This document shows positions 21,841 to 34,327 of a stretch of DNA of 64,000 bases, piece after piece; position 1 is the stretch's first letter, and every line of letters starts with the position of its first letter. The notes under the pieces are model-generated. The model saw only the letters and a list, made by a program, of their open reading frames with translations, ran no database searches and was not told where the DNA came from. The position numbers and the translations under genes are program-made. Source of the DNA: Loripinus fragilis (Eukaryota; Mollusca; Bivalvia; Lucinida; Lucinidae); contig OZ026525.1 of the NCBI GenBank assembly GCA_964019695.1, positions 61,226,253-61,290,252 of the forward strand, in the 5' to 3' direction.

Positions 21841-23230
21841 TAGTATTTTACACTCGATTCTTAGTATTTTACATTATTTAAGAAGTATTTCACATTCAGA
21901 TCATAGAATTTTACATTCTGATCATAGTATTTTAAAGTTAGATCGTAGTACTTCACATTCAGATCGTGGTTTTTTACATTCAGATAATGGTATTTTACAT
22001 TTAGACCATAGTATTTCACATTCAGATTGTAGTATTTCACATTTGGATCGTAGTATTTTACATTCAGATCGTAGTATTGTATATTCTGATCATAGTAGTT
22101 TACATTCTGATCGTACTATACCCGACAAAAAAAGATAGCACCACTTAGAACTGTTCAACTCTCAGGAAGATCACAAGTGATAGGCCCGTTTAGTAGATAT
22201 CAGTGAAAAGGTGTATCATGTACTGTAGCGTCACACGTCTTTTGCAATCTGGCGTCGAAATTGTGTTAAAGCAAATTGGTCATGAACAAAGTGGGGGTCA
22301 AATTGCAAAGTCACAGGAAATAGGTGTTTTTATAATGCTCTCTTACTGGATAAGTTCAAGCAATTGGAATCATCTCAGTAGACCAAATTGTACACAGACA
22401 CTTATTCTTTGCAAATTTTATCTTTAAATTTATCATACGCGGTTATTGAACGCTAGGTACCCCATGTATCGTGATTACCCTTTGGATAATGATTCCACAC
22501 TGGAGATAAACTTACAAAACATTTAAAGATTTCAACACTGTTTTAATCAATTTAAAAGTTCCTAACTGATGAAAATGGACTTTGGAAATACAAAAAAGCA
22601 TCAATAAACACATTGGTTGTCTCACATAACAACAACATATCGTTTTCAGACTTTGCAGATGTAAAACATACTTGGAATTCCATGCAGACAGTAGCGTTGA
22701 ATTAACGCTTCCAAAACTCGTTTACCATTCGACTTGATGTGTTTTATGCCTACACATGAAAAGTACAGATACTAATCTAAGTCACACTCAAGTTTTAGTA
22801 AGATTTGATCAGAATTGAATATTTCATGACGATTAACATTTTCGTATTAAAAGGACATCTTAATGGGGAAAATCGTAGTGGTGCGTTTCTTTTTTTGTCG
22901 AGTATATTTCACATTCGAATCGTAGTATTTCACATTCAAATCGTAGTATTTTACATTCCAATCATAGTATTTTACATTTAGATCGTAGTATTTTTACATT
23001 TTGATCATAGTATTTTACATTTAGATCGTAGTACTTCACATTTGGATCATAGTATTTTACATTCAGATCGTAGTATTTCACATTCAAATCGTAGTATTTT
23101 ATATTCGGATCAAAGTATTTTATTTTAGATCGTAAAACTTCACGTATGGATCATAGAATGTTGTATTCAGATTGCAGTATTTTACATGCAGGTCGTAGTA
23201 TTTTACATTCAAGTCGTAGTATTTGTTTCT
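21841..23230. repeat. 21-bp satellite split by a DNA element
   Basis: Units of 21 bp with CATT(C/T)-GATCGTAGTATTTTA fill 21841-22120 and 22903-23230, in the intron between exons 5 and 6. The same unit is on both sides of the 22121-22902 element, so the array existed before that insertion. Confidence 0.85.
22121..22902. mobile_element. 782-bp non-autonomous TIR element inside the 21-bp satellite
   Basis: The left end CCCGACAAAAAAAGATAGCA pairs with the right end (reverse complement CTCGACAAAAAAAGAAACGC), and both go on to GCACCACT-like sequence. TATA flanks both sides (22117-22120 and 22903-22906), so the duplication is TA or TATA. No transposase is visible. The 74-codon frame at 22203-22427 has no recognisable motif. 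Confidence 0.75.
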
Positions 23231-23247
23231 TGCTAGAATATACTTAC

Positions 23248-23362
23248 ATATTGAGAATCGTAATGACACTTGGCTGTACTCTTGAAAGCACCGCCATGTT
23301 CCAGAGTAGGACACTGGTTTATATCCAGGCTTGACAGCTTCACATCTACCAATACCACACCC
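23248..23362 (-). CDS. GPR158-like gene, exon 5 (B2): Cache-EGF linker
   Basis: Acceptor CATTTAG ends at 23363 and donor GTAAGT starts at 23247. One base completes the split Lys codon from exon 4, and the exon ends in phase 0. It encodes GVVLVDVKLSSLDINQCP, then ...AKCHYDSQY. The L-D-I-N-x-C-P motif and the following Cys line up with exon A2 (KLDINPCP ... ARC), and the exon lengths (115 and 127 bp) and phases are the same type. This is the strongest evidence that A and B are duplicated modules. Confidence 0.85.
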
Positions 23363-23946
23363 CTAAATGTACAAAACGTGACACATTTAGCCTCACTCAT
23401 TCCAAAGGCCCTAAACATGTGTATCTGACATGTGACAGAACGAAGTATGCCTGCAATAAAGTGCAATTGCCCTTTTGACAATAAGGACAGCCTCCAGAAG
23501 CATTTGGAAATTCTTAGCATTGTCTATTATCTCAGTAACCGATTTACAAACCCTATCATGTTTGTATCATTTTAAAGAACTATCTTTCCTATATGTTATA
23601 GCACAAATTTCATGAGGATGTTATAATGCAAACACGAAATAATTTATTGTAAATACATGTACTGTTTGTATACTGGAAAACGCAAAATTTCAGTGGAAAA
23701 TATAATATTTTACCTTTTGAAAAGTGTGCAGAACATTAACAATAGCTCATTAAATTAGATAATTTTGTACCACTTGGTAGGCCCCAATTTGGTACAGTTA
23801 CTATACAATTAATGACCAACTGTTTCTAATAACTAAATATCGGAACAGCAATACCAAAAACTATCTAAAAAGCAAAGCAATGCGCTACTAAAACTCGAAT
23901 GGCACAATGCACATATTTTGCAAATATATAACCGACAGTAGTTTAA

Positions 23947-24301
23947 AGCTGCATAGTCTGTAACTTTTGATCTTTAAATTTTAGAACTAGTGTTTCTATT
24001 TTTCAAGAACACAGTAAAAAACTAAAATTCAGGTATACATTTTACCAATTTCGTAAATCTTAACAAATTATCAGTATCAAAACAACAGCATTTATGTTAA
24101 AATTAACTGTCTATAATTATTGGAGGGACACAAATAATTACCAACACACCTGTATTTATAAGATAGTTCACTTTTCAGTGCAGTTTTTAGCTATAGTGAA
24201 CAGATTTATTGTGAAAACATAACTTAATTCTTCTTTTACAAATGATTTAAAAAGTAAACAAAAAATTTCGAAAAATGTTCATAGTTGCAGACTTAGTCTC
24301 G
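23947..24301. mobile_element. TTAA-flanked MITE (Kolobok-type?), copy 1
   Basis: The ends AGCTGCATAGTCTGTAACTT and (reverse complement) CGAGACTAAGTCTGCAACTA are imperfect inverted repeats. TTAA flanks both sides (23943-23946 and 24302-24305). It is 355 bp long with no coding frame. A second copy is at 44838-45187. A TTAA target with AG-starting ends is known for Kolobok elements, and piggyBac is the alternative. Confidence 0.75.
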
Positions 24302-25283
24302 TTAAAAATGCGGTGCGTTGGTATTTTTGTCAAACACACTATTGAAACCAAAAGAAATTTAGTAAACCAGAACAAAGGGAAGATAACTCTTATAATCTTC
24401 CCATGGAGGAGAGTAAGTTTAGCTATACGTTGACGATCTGGTTCATTTCAATCGAAAACGGTGGCAAACAAAAAAGTAAAAATACCTCGAGAGTAGAAAT
24501 CAATCAATTTTGTGATTGTCAACGTGATACCATGAGAAGCTCTTTTGCCATCGACAAAATGTGAGTGGTTAAGTTACCCCACCCACTTCTTGAGAAGTAG
24601 GGGTAGTGTTAGTAGTAATAATTTTCTTGAATACAGAACTTAACAAGCCACACTTTTTGCGCAACAAAATGTTTTTAATGTATTGTTCTTTACAAATAAA
24701 GCAATATGTGCTCCTGTAGTGACACAATTTACAGTAAAAGTATAAAGAAAAATCGAAAAAGTCCCATTTTTGAAAGTTGACCATTTCTCTATTTACAATT
24801 TTTTCCGAATGTAAAGGTGTAAGTCGTGCAAGCAGTGATCGCATAATATAGTTTAATAAAAATTAAGTTGGCACCAAATGGTTAATTTGTCAAACCATGA
24901 TCGTAAATAAGGTCCCCAATTTTCCTTCGTTTTTTTTACAAATATTTTGCTTAAGATTTCAGCCAGTGTATAAACTCTACTCATTTTGAGCATGCGCTGC
25001 ACGTGCACGACGAGTTTTTTTCGACAAAAAATAATCAAGCAGCCGTTGAATTCTAGTTTCCAAAAAGTGTATTATTTGATAGCATTTTATCAACACATTG
25101 TGGAGTTATATAACATTTTACCTTTTGTTGGCATTTTAACTTTTATAAGCAGGATAAATACAGCATTTAAACCAAGATTTTTTTTTATTTTCAACATTTT
25201 AACTTTTATGAGCAATCATAATTTCATGCCCAACTCAGTTGAGCCTGAAAATATTTTATTAGCTCAGGGCCTGAATGACTTAC

Positions 25284-26082
25284 TTGAACTCTATTTCACT
25301 GGCCACACCATTCGGTCCAAAGAAAGCAGCCGTGTAGGTGACCACCCAGTCCATGACCCTGCCATCACATTTAAACCTTGGTTGCGACCATTCACCGTCA
25401 GTATACACTGGTGCCCGGTATGATAAAATACGAGTGTGATGAACCAGTCTATCGGTAAACTGCTCAAGGCTGTCAAGACCCAAATTCCACTTCCCTTTCA
25501 TCAACCTGAACCAGTCTTCATCCACATAGTGGGTATGAAACCCAGCAAAATCAACGACTTTATACCCGTCTACCGAACTTTTATGAGGAGGTGCTTCCCT
25601 GTATGCAAATGGTCCAAAGAACTCCCTAGAGGTCGACTCTCCAGTCTTGAACTTGTTTCTATCAAAGAACACTCCAAACCCAGCTATGCTTGGATCGCTC
25701 ATAGCATTAGCAAGAACTTCGCCAAATATATGTGTTTCATTAAGTCTCAAGTGGATTTCCTGCGCCTCTGCTTGAAAGACAATATACTCGCCAACTGTTG
25801 CTAGGATATCCCTTAATTCACCCGCATTTTGAAGAAAGTTACTCAGATAATGTGCTGTTTTTAAGGCGGTGAGGGCCTGTGCCTCGAAATGAGTTTCAAT
25901 GCCAGCAACTGCCTCGTACGGTAGGTGTAGCTGACCAGCGTCATGTGATTTAGTACAAGTCTCTCTAGTAATCATGCCGAACTGTTGAATAATTGACTTA
26001 GCTCTAACCCAATTATATTCGTTGAACACTTCATGTGGTTCAGATGTTACATTAGGTAGGCTTCCACCATACTGTGAAAGTT
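25284..26082 (-). CDS. GPR158-like gene, exon 4 (B1): second Cache domain
   Basis: Acceptor CTTCTAG ends at 26083 after a long pyrimidine tract, and donor GTAAGT starts at 25283. Two bases complete the codon left open by exon 3 (phase 1), and the exon ends in phase 2. It encodes about 265 residues: an N-terminal helical part (VFNEYNWVRAKSIIQQFGMI, HAGQLHLPYEAVAGIE), then a Cache-like sheet region with AGFGVFFDRNKF, REFFGPFAYRE, SYRAPVYTDGEW and DWVVTYTAAFFG. This order resembles the ligand-binding Cache ectodomain of GPR158/179. Two sequons (NVTS, NETH) and two Cys (ETCTK, KCDG) are present. A MITE ends just upstream at 26328. Reading through the acceptor would give a MITE-borne ATG at 26158 followed by a hydrophobic stretch, an alternative start that I consider less likely. 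Confidence 0.8.
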
Positions 26083-26111
26083 CTAGAAGAAAGATAAAAA
26101 GGAGAAATTGT

Positions 26112-26328
26112 AGGGGTAAAGTCGGGTAAATTCGGACTTCAGGTAAATTCGGACACACATTTGCAAACAGTGTAAATCCAGATGAGACGGCTCCTTACGA
26201 GCCGTCTCATCAGGATTTTCACTGTTTGCTTAGTTAAATTATTTTTTATTCCAATATTTGAAATATGAAACAAGCAAGGTCGCTGTCCGAATTTAGCCAA
26301 CCGTCCGAATTTACCCGACTTTACCCTA
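26112..26328. mobile_element. MITE with GGGTAAAGTCGGGTAAATTC ends
   Basis: The left GGGTAAAGTCGGGTAAATTC and right GAATTTACCCGACTTTACCC are exact inverted ends, and the related word GTCCGAATTTAGCC repeats inside. It contains a nested H1 hairpin (26161-26233). It lies 30 bases upstream of the exon 4 acceptor. TAG flanks both sides but is too short to prove a target duplication. Confidence 0.8.
26161..26233. repeat. H1 hairpin copy 2, nested in a MITE
   Basis: TTGCAAACAGTGTAAATCC and ACTGTTTGCTTA form the ends. The centre is GATGAGACGGCTC, CTTAC and GAGCCGTCTCATC. Confidence 0.8.
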
Positions 26329-26444
26329 GAGCTGTGTATGATAGATATTGTAGCCTATACATAACAATAACATACATTAGAACAATAATTTATTATTTCA
26401 TCTCAACATACACACACATATATAAGACACATTTATAACTCCCG

Positions 26445-26446
<2 letters not shown>

Positions 26447-26535
<89 letters not shown>
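26447..26535. repeat. (TG)n(AG)n compound microsatellite
   Basis: About 25 TG units are followed directly by about 17 AG units. It is likely polymorphic in length. Confidence 0.95.
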
Positions 26536-26537
<2 letters not shown>

Positions 26538-27315
26538 ATGTACTAACTGATCTTAACACCGAAATGCGTCAAATATGCAAGGTAGCAGAATCTTGCAACC
26601 GCCGTGACAATTGGACCATCATAATCTAAAAGGTAATTAGATTGTACACCATCTTTTAAATCTTTAAAGTTTGGACATAACAATCTAATAGTATGTATGC
26701 TTTTTGTTTTCTAGTGCTGACTTTGACTGGATGTATACCAAAAGTGTTTGGCTTTAACTCTTAAAATGCCAAGTGGCTGCAGCAGACGAAAAGCCTTATC
26801 TTTTTTTTAAAAAAAAATGATTGACATTTCTGATAAAGTCTTCCTTGTGTTTGGTTTCTCAAAACAGTGTCAAAATTTGAAAAGCTGTCTGCTGCAAATT
26901 GTCTGTGGCGATCTAAGTTTTAATATAGGAATCATGCATGATTTTCATACATTAACGTTTGCAGGGTAAGAAATCACGTAGTTTTTGCTTTAGTACACTG
27001 AAGGATAAAATGAAGGCAGGACTTTAGTTAAGAGTGCGTAATGAAAATCTAATTTTCTTATTTCTCAATCAAAACATTTGATACAAAAGATGGGTAAGAA
27101 AATATTTACAATATTACGCTCAGAAATTGTGTTTATCTTAACCAATGGGAGGACTCTTATTTTTTCATGACGGTAAGAAGCTTTAATAGGGTAAAACAGA
27201 CATGGTATTGGAAAAAGGTGGCTATTTTCGGTTGGGAATGGGGCCGAAATTCGGCCCCTAGTGAAGAGCAGAAAATTCCCTGCCATACTATTTTCATAAA
27301 ACATCCTACTTTGGG

Positions 27316-27408
27316 CAACAACTCTGTCACAAAATTTGAAGTGACGAATGCTGGTGTACACTGTACGGATGGTACCGCTGGACATTTTGTGACAGAGTGT
27401 TTGTCTAA
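27316..27408. repeat. Hairpin with CTCTGTCACAAAAT arms
   Basis: ACTCTGTCACAAAATTTGAA and ATTTTGTGACAGAGTG are inverted copies separated by about 55 bp. A small MITE-like element in the A3-B1 intron. Confidence 0.6.
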
Positions 27409-27779
27409 TATTTACATTTTCGAAGCAATCCTTTAATGAATCTTTAGATTTTTGCAACCGTTCATAGCCTCATGAACTACACGAATTTGATTGACAGCTG
27501 TCAAGCTGACTTGCCCGTGCAATATGCTTCGAACATCGAATTCATTCGTCAGAAGTGACATTGATGTTGTGATTGACAGCGAGCCACACCTGAGTCGCAC
27601 GTGCAAAGCAAGCCTCTTGTTTGCTCCATTGGCTGTCCGTGTTCAAGCTGGCTGTTCCGCTTTTTCTATTTTACACTCCGACTAAACCGTTAACACGATT
27701 ATATTTTAAATACAAAACTGTTTTAATTTCTAAGTTATTATTTTTATATTTTAGATATTTGTAATAAAATGTAAATATA

Positions 27780-28035
27780 AGCAATGATTTCAATTTTTGG
27801 AAGGGTCTCTTGCAAAGTTAACGTGAAGCCCGAAGAATGACTTCATTTTTTGGAAGGTTCATGGAATCATGAATACTTCGGGTCTCTTGCAAAGTTAAGG
27901 TGAAGCCCGAAGAATGAATTCAATTTTTGGAAGGTTCATGGAATAATGAATACTTCGGGTCTCTTGAAAGCTAACGTGAAGCCAGAAGGCTAACTTTGCA
28001 AGAGACCCGAAGGGGCTTCACGTTAACTTTGCAAT
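27780..28035. repeat. Tandem and inverted 80-bp repeats
   Basis: Three direct units with CTTCGGGTCTCTTGCAAAGT and TGAAGCCCGAAGAATGA-TTC are followed by one inverted unit (AACTTTGCAAGAGACCCGAA). Related to 7855-7985. Confidence 0.7.
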
Positions 28036-28629
28036 CTGAAAGGCCCTAGGGCCCCTTCCCAAAATTGCAAAAAAAATCCCTGCCGAGGTTTTCAACATCC
28101 TCCAAAGGACATAGCGACCCCACATGCGATGTAAAATGTTGATCGCTAATATTGCTAAGCATCAGCGAACTATATACCAAAATTTTCACTCAACCATGTT
28201 TCTGTCAGTGAAAACTAGATCAGCCGTAGCCATTGTGGAGCTAAAGGCGCGAAATAATCGCCCTAGATTCTGCTGTTGTTAAAACACAAAAATGTTTTCC
28301 TCGACTAAAGGCTTCCTAACTTATGCAACGCATAATCACAGAGAAACAATCCAATCAAATGTAAACACTATGATGAAACAATGAAAATGGCTCATGACTC
28401 ACATATAGTCAGAGATAAAGGAAACCTAAAGTTGAGCCATGGTGAACGCAGCCAAAGACAAGTTAAGTGTTACGTCAGGACCGTCATTGAGTCTGAGGCC
28501 TGGCCCACTGTCGTGCAATTAAAGAGGAAACCCTAGCTATAAACTGTGATTGGGTTTTCAACTGTCGCATAATATCCATGCTATATCCCACTTTTTTAAA
28601 TATCGTCTTATTATCTTTTTCAATTGAAC

Positions 28630-31600
28630 ACTTTTAAATTAGCATTCTCCGTAAGAATCATGCAGATCGTGATAAGTGACTAGTCACAGAAATCAATAAT
28701 TTTACCTCCATTTAATCAGACTTGTTGAAAAACTTTCACAGAACAAAGATTCCCCTTTTCTGACACTGGTTGCCATGGAAACCGGATATTAAGATTTCTT
28801 GGAGATTGGAGGAGAGTTGCCCAAGGAAAACTATGAAATTGACATTTCAGGCTGACTTTTGTGATATTAGTTTTAGTTTGATTACATTTACTACTAGTTC
28901 TGTTTAGAGGACCACATTAGTTGTATCAAAAATTTAGTGAAAAATGAAACATGTATTCAGTATTGTGTTGCCTAGCAACACACGTGTCACCATGGAAACC
29001 AATTTTAAGAATACTAAAAATTGACCATTTTCAAATCTAAATATCTTTTTACAGCAAAGGTGTATATGAACGATATATATAGTGCCTAAATAACCCATGT
29101 CTAATTTACAAATGACATCAATAAAAAAACTCAAAATGTTTATCATTTTTGTTTCCATTGCAGCGGAACTACCTGACCGTCAGAGATTTTACAAAATACT
29201 GCAATATCAAAACAAATTATCTTGTTTCTGCAAACAAATCTATGCATATTATATACACATTCTGGCAAGTCGACGTCTGTTTAACAAAAACAAGAAAATG
29301 AAAATTATGCAATTATTTAAATATAGGTTACCATGTCAACCAAACCATCAGATAGTCAGTGATTTCACAAAAAAGTGCATTTTCACAGCAAAATATCTCC
29401 CTCAAACAAAGGATCAAATTGATAATTTATGCACATATTATGCAACCAACACCTGATTATCAACACCAACATCAAATTTACAAATGAATTATCCCAATTT
29501 CCTCTTACCATGGCAACCAAGACATTATATCATCAGCAATTTCACAAAAATGTCATATTCAAAGAAAAGGGCATATTTAAAGCAAATTATCTCCTTCCAG
29601 CATAACAGAATATGAATAATTTTCAACATATTTTTGATATTCCACATCTGTTTCACAAATACAAGAAATAATAGTTTTAAAAACTCAAGAAAAGAGTTAC
29701 CATAGCAACAGGAAAATGTGTTACTCTATGGCTAAGAAATATTTAAAAAAAAAAAGATTCGCCCTAGGAAAATGTAAAATTAACACTTTTCAGACTGGCT
29801 TTTGTGATATGAAATTTATTTTGATAAATTTACTACTAGCTCTGTTTAGAGGACCACATTAATTGTAGGGATCTATTCAAATTTTTAGTGAAAAGTGAAA
29901 TATGCCATCAGAATTGTGTTGCCTAGCAACAAACGTGTCACCATGGAAACCAATTTTCAGAACACTAGAAATTGACCATTTTCAAATCTGAATATCTCTT
30001 TACAGCAAAGGTGTACATGAACAATATACATAGTGCCTAAGTCACCCGTGTCTGATTTACAAATGCTACAAATAGAAAAACTCAAACTGTTTATATTTTT
30101 GTTTCCATGGGAACGGAACTACCTGGCTGTCAGATATTTTACAAAAATACTGCAATTTCAAAGCAAATTAGCTTGTTTCTACAAACAAAAAGATGCATAA
30201 TGTATACACATTCAGGCAAATCCACATCTGTTTAACTAAAAACGAAAAATTCAAAATAATGCAATTATCTAAATACAGGTTACCATGGCAACCAAACTAT
30301 CCATGTTGTTGTTGTTGTTTTCAAAGTAAATTTCCACTTAAGCAAAGAAGTAGTAAAAATTCAAATACATTATAGATTAACAAACACAATTTTGCTTAAA
30401 TTTTCAGGGTGCATCCTCAATCACCCAAAAACATTTAATCTACGTTCCGTTCGCTCAGTTTATTGCTCATTGCCATGGTAACTAACAAAGAAAAAATTGG
30501 CCTAAAATGGCCAAAAAATCTGTGAAATGACAGTTTTGCACCTTCACATATCCAATAACTCACCAATATTGATTCTGATCATTAAACGTTGAAGCTTTAA
30601 AGCTAAAAGAAAGAAGATTAGAAACAAACATACATAAATATGATTTTCGAACATGTCATAGCAGACTACCAAAGGTGGGTGGGGTAACAAAGTATGCAAA
30701 TCCTTTTTAGGCATTTTTGAACTGCTACAGGTATTTCCCCCGCCTACTTAGAGGCGCATACAGTTATTGATAGGTTCTAAATGGTATTCAGTTTTCAAAA
30801 AATAAAAGAACATGCGTAGGGTCTACGTCTCTCTGGTCGTAACTATGGAGACAATAACTGTACCATACAGAAAAACAAAAACTTGTTTTGGCTTCAAAGT
30901 TGTAAAATCCTTTTAAATTGACTTATCCAAAACTTGAGCTAAAATTTACACTCAACTGTCTTTAGGCACATTAAATTCTGTAATATAGAAACTAGGTGAA
31001 TCAAGTCAAACCACTATGAAATGCAATTAATTTCATTTCCATTCTGCAAAAGGCCTGAGATTGTTTCCATGGTTACAACGAGAAGCAGGTAAAACCTGAT
31101 CATGTTTGTACAGTTTATGAAGCTCAAAGGTATTACGTATTGGCACTTATTGGCATAGTCAAATATCTCAACATTGCTGCCACTATTTGGGATACTTGCT
31201 AAAAATTATTAAAATAAGTTTTTGTTATATATCTGATTACCCTGCCGACTTTAAAGGTCTGTAATTGTTACAAAACGCAAAACTCATTAAGTTTTCTTAT
31301 CATTTCTGATAATTTCGATATAATTCAACTCAATTCTCATTTTAGCCCATTGTAAACTTATTCTTATTAGCTGTAACAATTTTAACACACAATTAACTTC
31401 CACTTCCACTTTACGACAAGCATATGATTGTTACCTTAGTTACAGCCAGAAGAAAGTAAACACCCACACATATTTTTACAGTTTATAAAATCAGGAGGCT
31501 CCCATTGAGTATTGGCATTCTGCAAATATGTCAACATTGCCACCACTATTAGGGATACTTGCTAAAATTACTAAAACAAGTTTTTTGTTATAAAGTGTGG

Positions 31601-33105
31601 TTACCCCACCCACAGTATAAGTTAAGTATTCATTTTGTAACAATTATAGATCTTTAAAGTGCCACTTTAAAGATCTATAATTGTTACAAAATGAATACTT
31701 AACTTATTAAGTTTGCTTATCAAATTGATAATTTCGATATATCTTAAATCAACTATCCTTGAAGCACATTGAAATCTAATTCTAACTAGCTGGAACATTT
31801 TAAACCACTTTGAGACGCAATTAATTTAATTTCCATTACGTGACAGTACTCTGAATGAAAGTTTCCATGGTTACAACAAGGAGGTAAAACTCCGTGCATG
31901 TTTTACAGTTTATGAGACAGGAAATCCCTATCAAGTATTACCTGTATGCAAATATGTCATCATCGCTACCACTATTGGGAATACTAGATTAAAATTATTT
32001 AAACGTTTGTTTGTTATAGATCTGGTTTTCCCACCCACTTTTTAACGTCTTTAATTGTCACCAAATAAAACATAACTTATACATTTTGCTTAAATCATAT
32101 TGATAATGTTAATATTTTTCAACTCAACTATCTTTTATGCACATTGAAACATGCATTATAACCATCTGCAAGTTTTTAACTGCTTAGGCACTCAATTTAT
32201 TTAATATCCATTAAATAGCAGGTCTATGCCTGTTTCCATAGTAATTGCAAGACTGAGGTAAACCTCACACATGTTTTTACAGTTTTTAAAACCTGAAGGC
32301 CCCTTATTAATATTGGCAGTATGCAAATATGTCATCACCCCCACCACTTTTGGGAAAACTTGCTTATAAATTACTAAAATATTCTTGGTTATATATCTCG
32401 TTACCCCGCCCACTTTAAACGTATATAAATGTGTGTGCAACTTTTCAAGTTTGTATCGATGCTTAATATGCTGTATTAACCAATGTCTGCACATTTGTGT
32501 TTGATGGTCATTTTATTCCATAAATCATTTTATTCCATAAATCAAGGGTTTTTTTTTTGCAAATTTTGCTATTGTGTTGCTGCTTGGGTTGCCATGGATA
32601 CCAGATATAGAAACATTTTGACCTTTTTTATTTTTTCATTTAAGACACTAAGCATTCGTGTATATTCTTTATGTTGACACCTTCAATTCCACCTTTGTCA
32701 ATTTAAGCTACCAAAAATATGATAAAGATAGCCCCTTTTCGTTTTCATAGAAACATGTTCTGCAAGCTTTATCTTTCTTTTCCATTTGTAATATTGAAAG
32801 TTCATACCTTATTGATTATTATAATACAGCTTAAACCATAAGACTTTCGAAGATAGATAGACTGTATTGTCTTCAAAAAGGTTAATTTTTTATTTTTCCC
32901 AAACTGGAAAACATGCTTCTAGAGACAAAATCTTTATCTGGCTGTTGCAATGGTAACGGCATGACAATAACAGTTTCCCTTTGGTTATATGACTTTTATG
33001 TCATAAGGAATCTATTGCGCTAACTTTTTGGGGATTCTGAAAAAGTCACTTATCAGCTTTTCTACTGGGCCTGTATGATTCTTAGGGAGAATGCAAATTA
33101 ATAAG
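28630..33105. repeat. Repeat block with inverted flanks and two internal tandem families
   Basis: GCATTCTCCGTAAGAATCAT near 28643 and the inverse ATGATTCTTAGGGAGAATGC near 33073 mark the sides, each followed by a GATAAGTGACT-type word. Inside, a unit of about 940 bp is present twice (28830-29460 and 29765-30400, sharing CTGTTTAGAGGACCACATTA and GTTGCCTAGCAAC). A unit of about 370-440 bp is present four times (about 31110, 31480, 31890, 32270, sharing TTTTACAGTTTAT and GGATACTTGCTAAAA). No coding exons were recognised. The whole block lies in the A3-B1 intron. Confidence 0.6.
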
Positions 33106-33381
33106 GCTTTCCAGCAATAATTTTGAATTTGTAAACTAAATCACCATAAACTTTATTATACGGCTTTGATATGCCCTGTTGCAGAAAAGCTTTTGAACCT
33201 TAACAATAAACTCTGTGTGTCTATGGTAGTTTAGAAAATGTTCATGAAGTTAATATTTGATATCGATAACCTTGTTAGAGTAACTAAGCAGTCAAAACTT
33301 GTTAGTCTATTTGCAAAAGGCTATTAGCAGACAACAAAAGTCGCCACTAGCAAGGAACTTAACAAATTCCTGGAACATTAC

Positions 33382-33550
33382 CTTCTGGTGTGATGCAGTC
33401 AAACGTTCCATTTGTATACTGCTCCTCCGTCGACTGCTCGATGTCAACACCTTGGAATGGTCCATTTTGTCCCCAAGGATAATATAGTCCCTTCCGGCAC
33501 ACACATTGATAGCCACCACGTTGCAAGCCAAATCCGTTTAATGGTTCGCA
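33382..33550 (-). CDS. GPR158-like gene, exon 3 (A3): first EGF-like unit, 3' half
   Basis: Acceptor TTTTCAG ends at 33551 and donor GTAATG starts at 33381. The exon begins in phase 0 and ends in phase 1. It encodes CEPLNGFGLQRGGYQCVCRK, then GLYYP, PFQGVDIEQST, EEQYTNGTFDC and ITPE. The PLNGFGLQRGGYQCxC and GVDIE words are, from memory, typical of GPR158/179 just before the membrane domain, and the two Cys of exon A2 bring the unit to six. The single leftover base G joins AA of exon 4 to give Glu, so splicing A3 to B1 is in frame. A 68-bp hairpin sits 36 bp upstream of the acceptor. Confidence 0.85.
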
Positions 33551-33586
33551 CTGAAAATACAAAAGACACTGACGGCACACATTCTA

Positions 33587-33654
33587 GGGTCACCATCGGC
33601 TCGCCAGCGAAACGCCATTGAAATGGCGTTTCGCTGGCGTGCCGATAGTTGCCC
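33587..33654. repeat. 68-bp GCCAGCGAAACGCC hairpin, copy 2
   Basis: Ends GGGTCACCATCGGC and GCCGATAGTTGCCC. Near-perfect arms meet at CATTGAAATG. Located in intron 2, just upstream of the exon 3 acceptor in gene orientation. Confidence 0.85.
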
Positions 33655-33887
33655 GCTTTGATATACGTGTTGATCAGCATTCTCAGAATAATGTGGTCTT
33701 TATATATCTAACCTTATTCATGGTGCGAGTAGGGCCTACATAGCAATATTCTATTGTAGGCGCTCAACGAGAGAACATATAGGTCTGAATAAGCAACATT
33801 TTTGGCGTAAAAGTGTAACTACTGTCCTGTCAGCCAAGAGTTACAGTGACGTCATGTTTTGAACAAAAGTTATCAGGCACTTATAAT

Positions 33888-33956
33888 CGATAGATCACTT
33901 GTGTATTAATCCTATCCGCAGGATAGGATAAATACACACGTGAGCTATCGATTCGC
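33888..33956. repeat. Imperfect 33-bp-arm stem-loop
   Basis: The arm ATCGATAGATCACTTGTGTA and the opposite ATACACACGTGAGCTATCGA pair with a few mismatches around an almost loop-free centre (CCTATCCGCAGGATAGG). MITE-like. The tiny loop argues against a microRNA precursor. Confidence 0.65.
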
Positions 33957-34327
33957 GTAAGCTCAATTAAGTGTACATGTTTTACTTAACAATTGTAAAC
34001 AAAATATTACGTCACTCTCGTTTGGCATGACAGTATTTTCTGACATTTCAGTATAACATGTTTTGGTGTGCTCAAAAGAATCGTCTCAATGAAGAAAAAA
34101 TCCTGACGTTTAACGACAGACTACGGACAATGACGGACGTCGGACAGCGACTGATCCTAATACCTCACTTTGAGCACTATGTCCTTACGTGAGCTAAGAC
34201 AAAAGAATAAAAAAAAAACACGCCAAAAATCAACAAACACGATGGAAAACAAACAAAAAAAAGAAACATTAACAAGATTCTATTTATTTTTGCAGCTAAT
34301 CAAGTCGATTTTGTATCTTTCCTGGTC

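Noticed and set aside
25436..25804. 122-codon plus-strand frame opposite exon B1
   Set aside because: Antisense shadow of the Cache exon; the minus frame has family motifs and splice sites, this one has neither.
26447..26535. CRISPR-like or regulatory array
   Set aside because: Simple (TG)n(AG)n microsatellite. No spaced repeats of CRISPR form occur anywhere in the window.
27065..27457. 130-codon minus-strand frame
   Set aside because: Overlaps a CTCTGTCACAAAAT hairpin, has no domain or splice context and lies in the A3-B1 intron.
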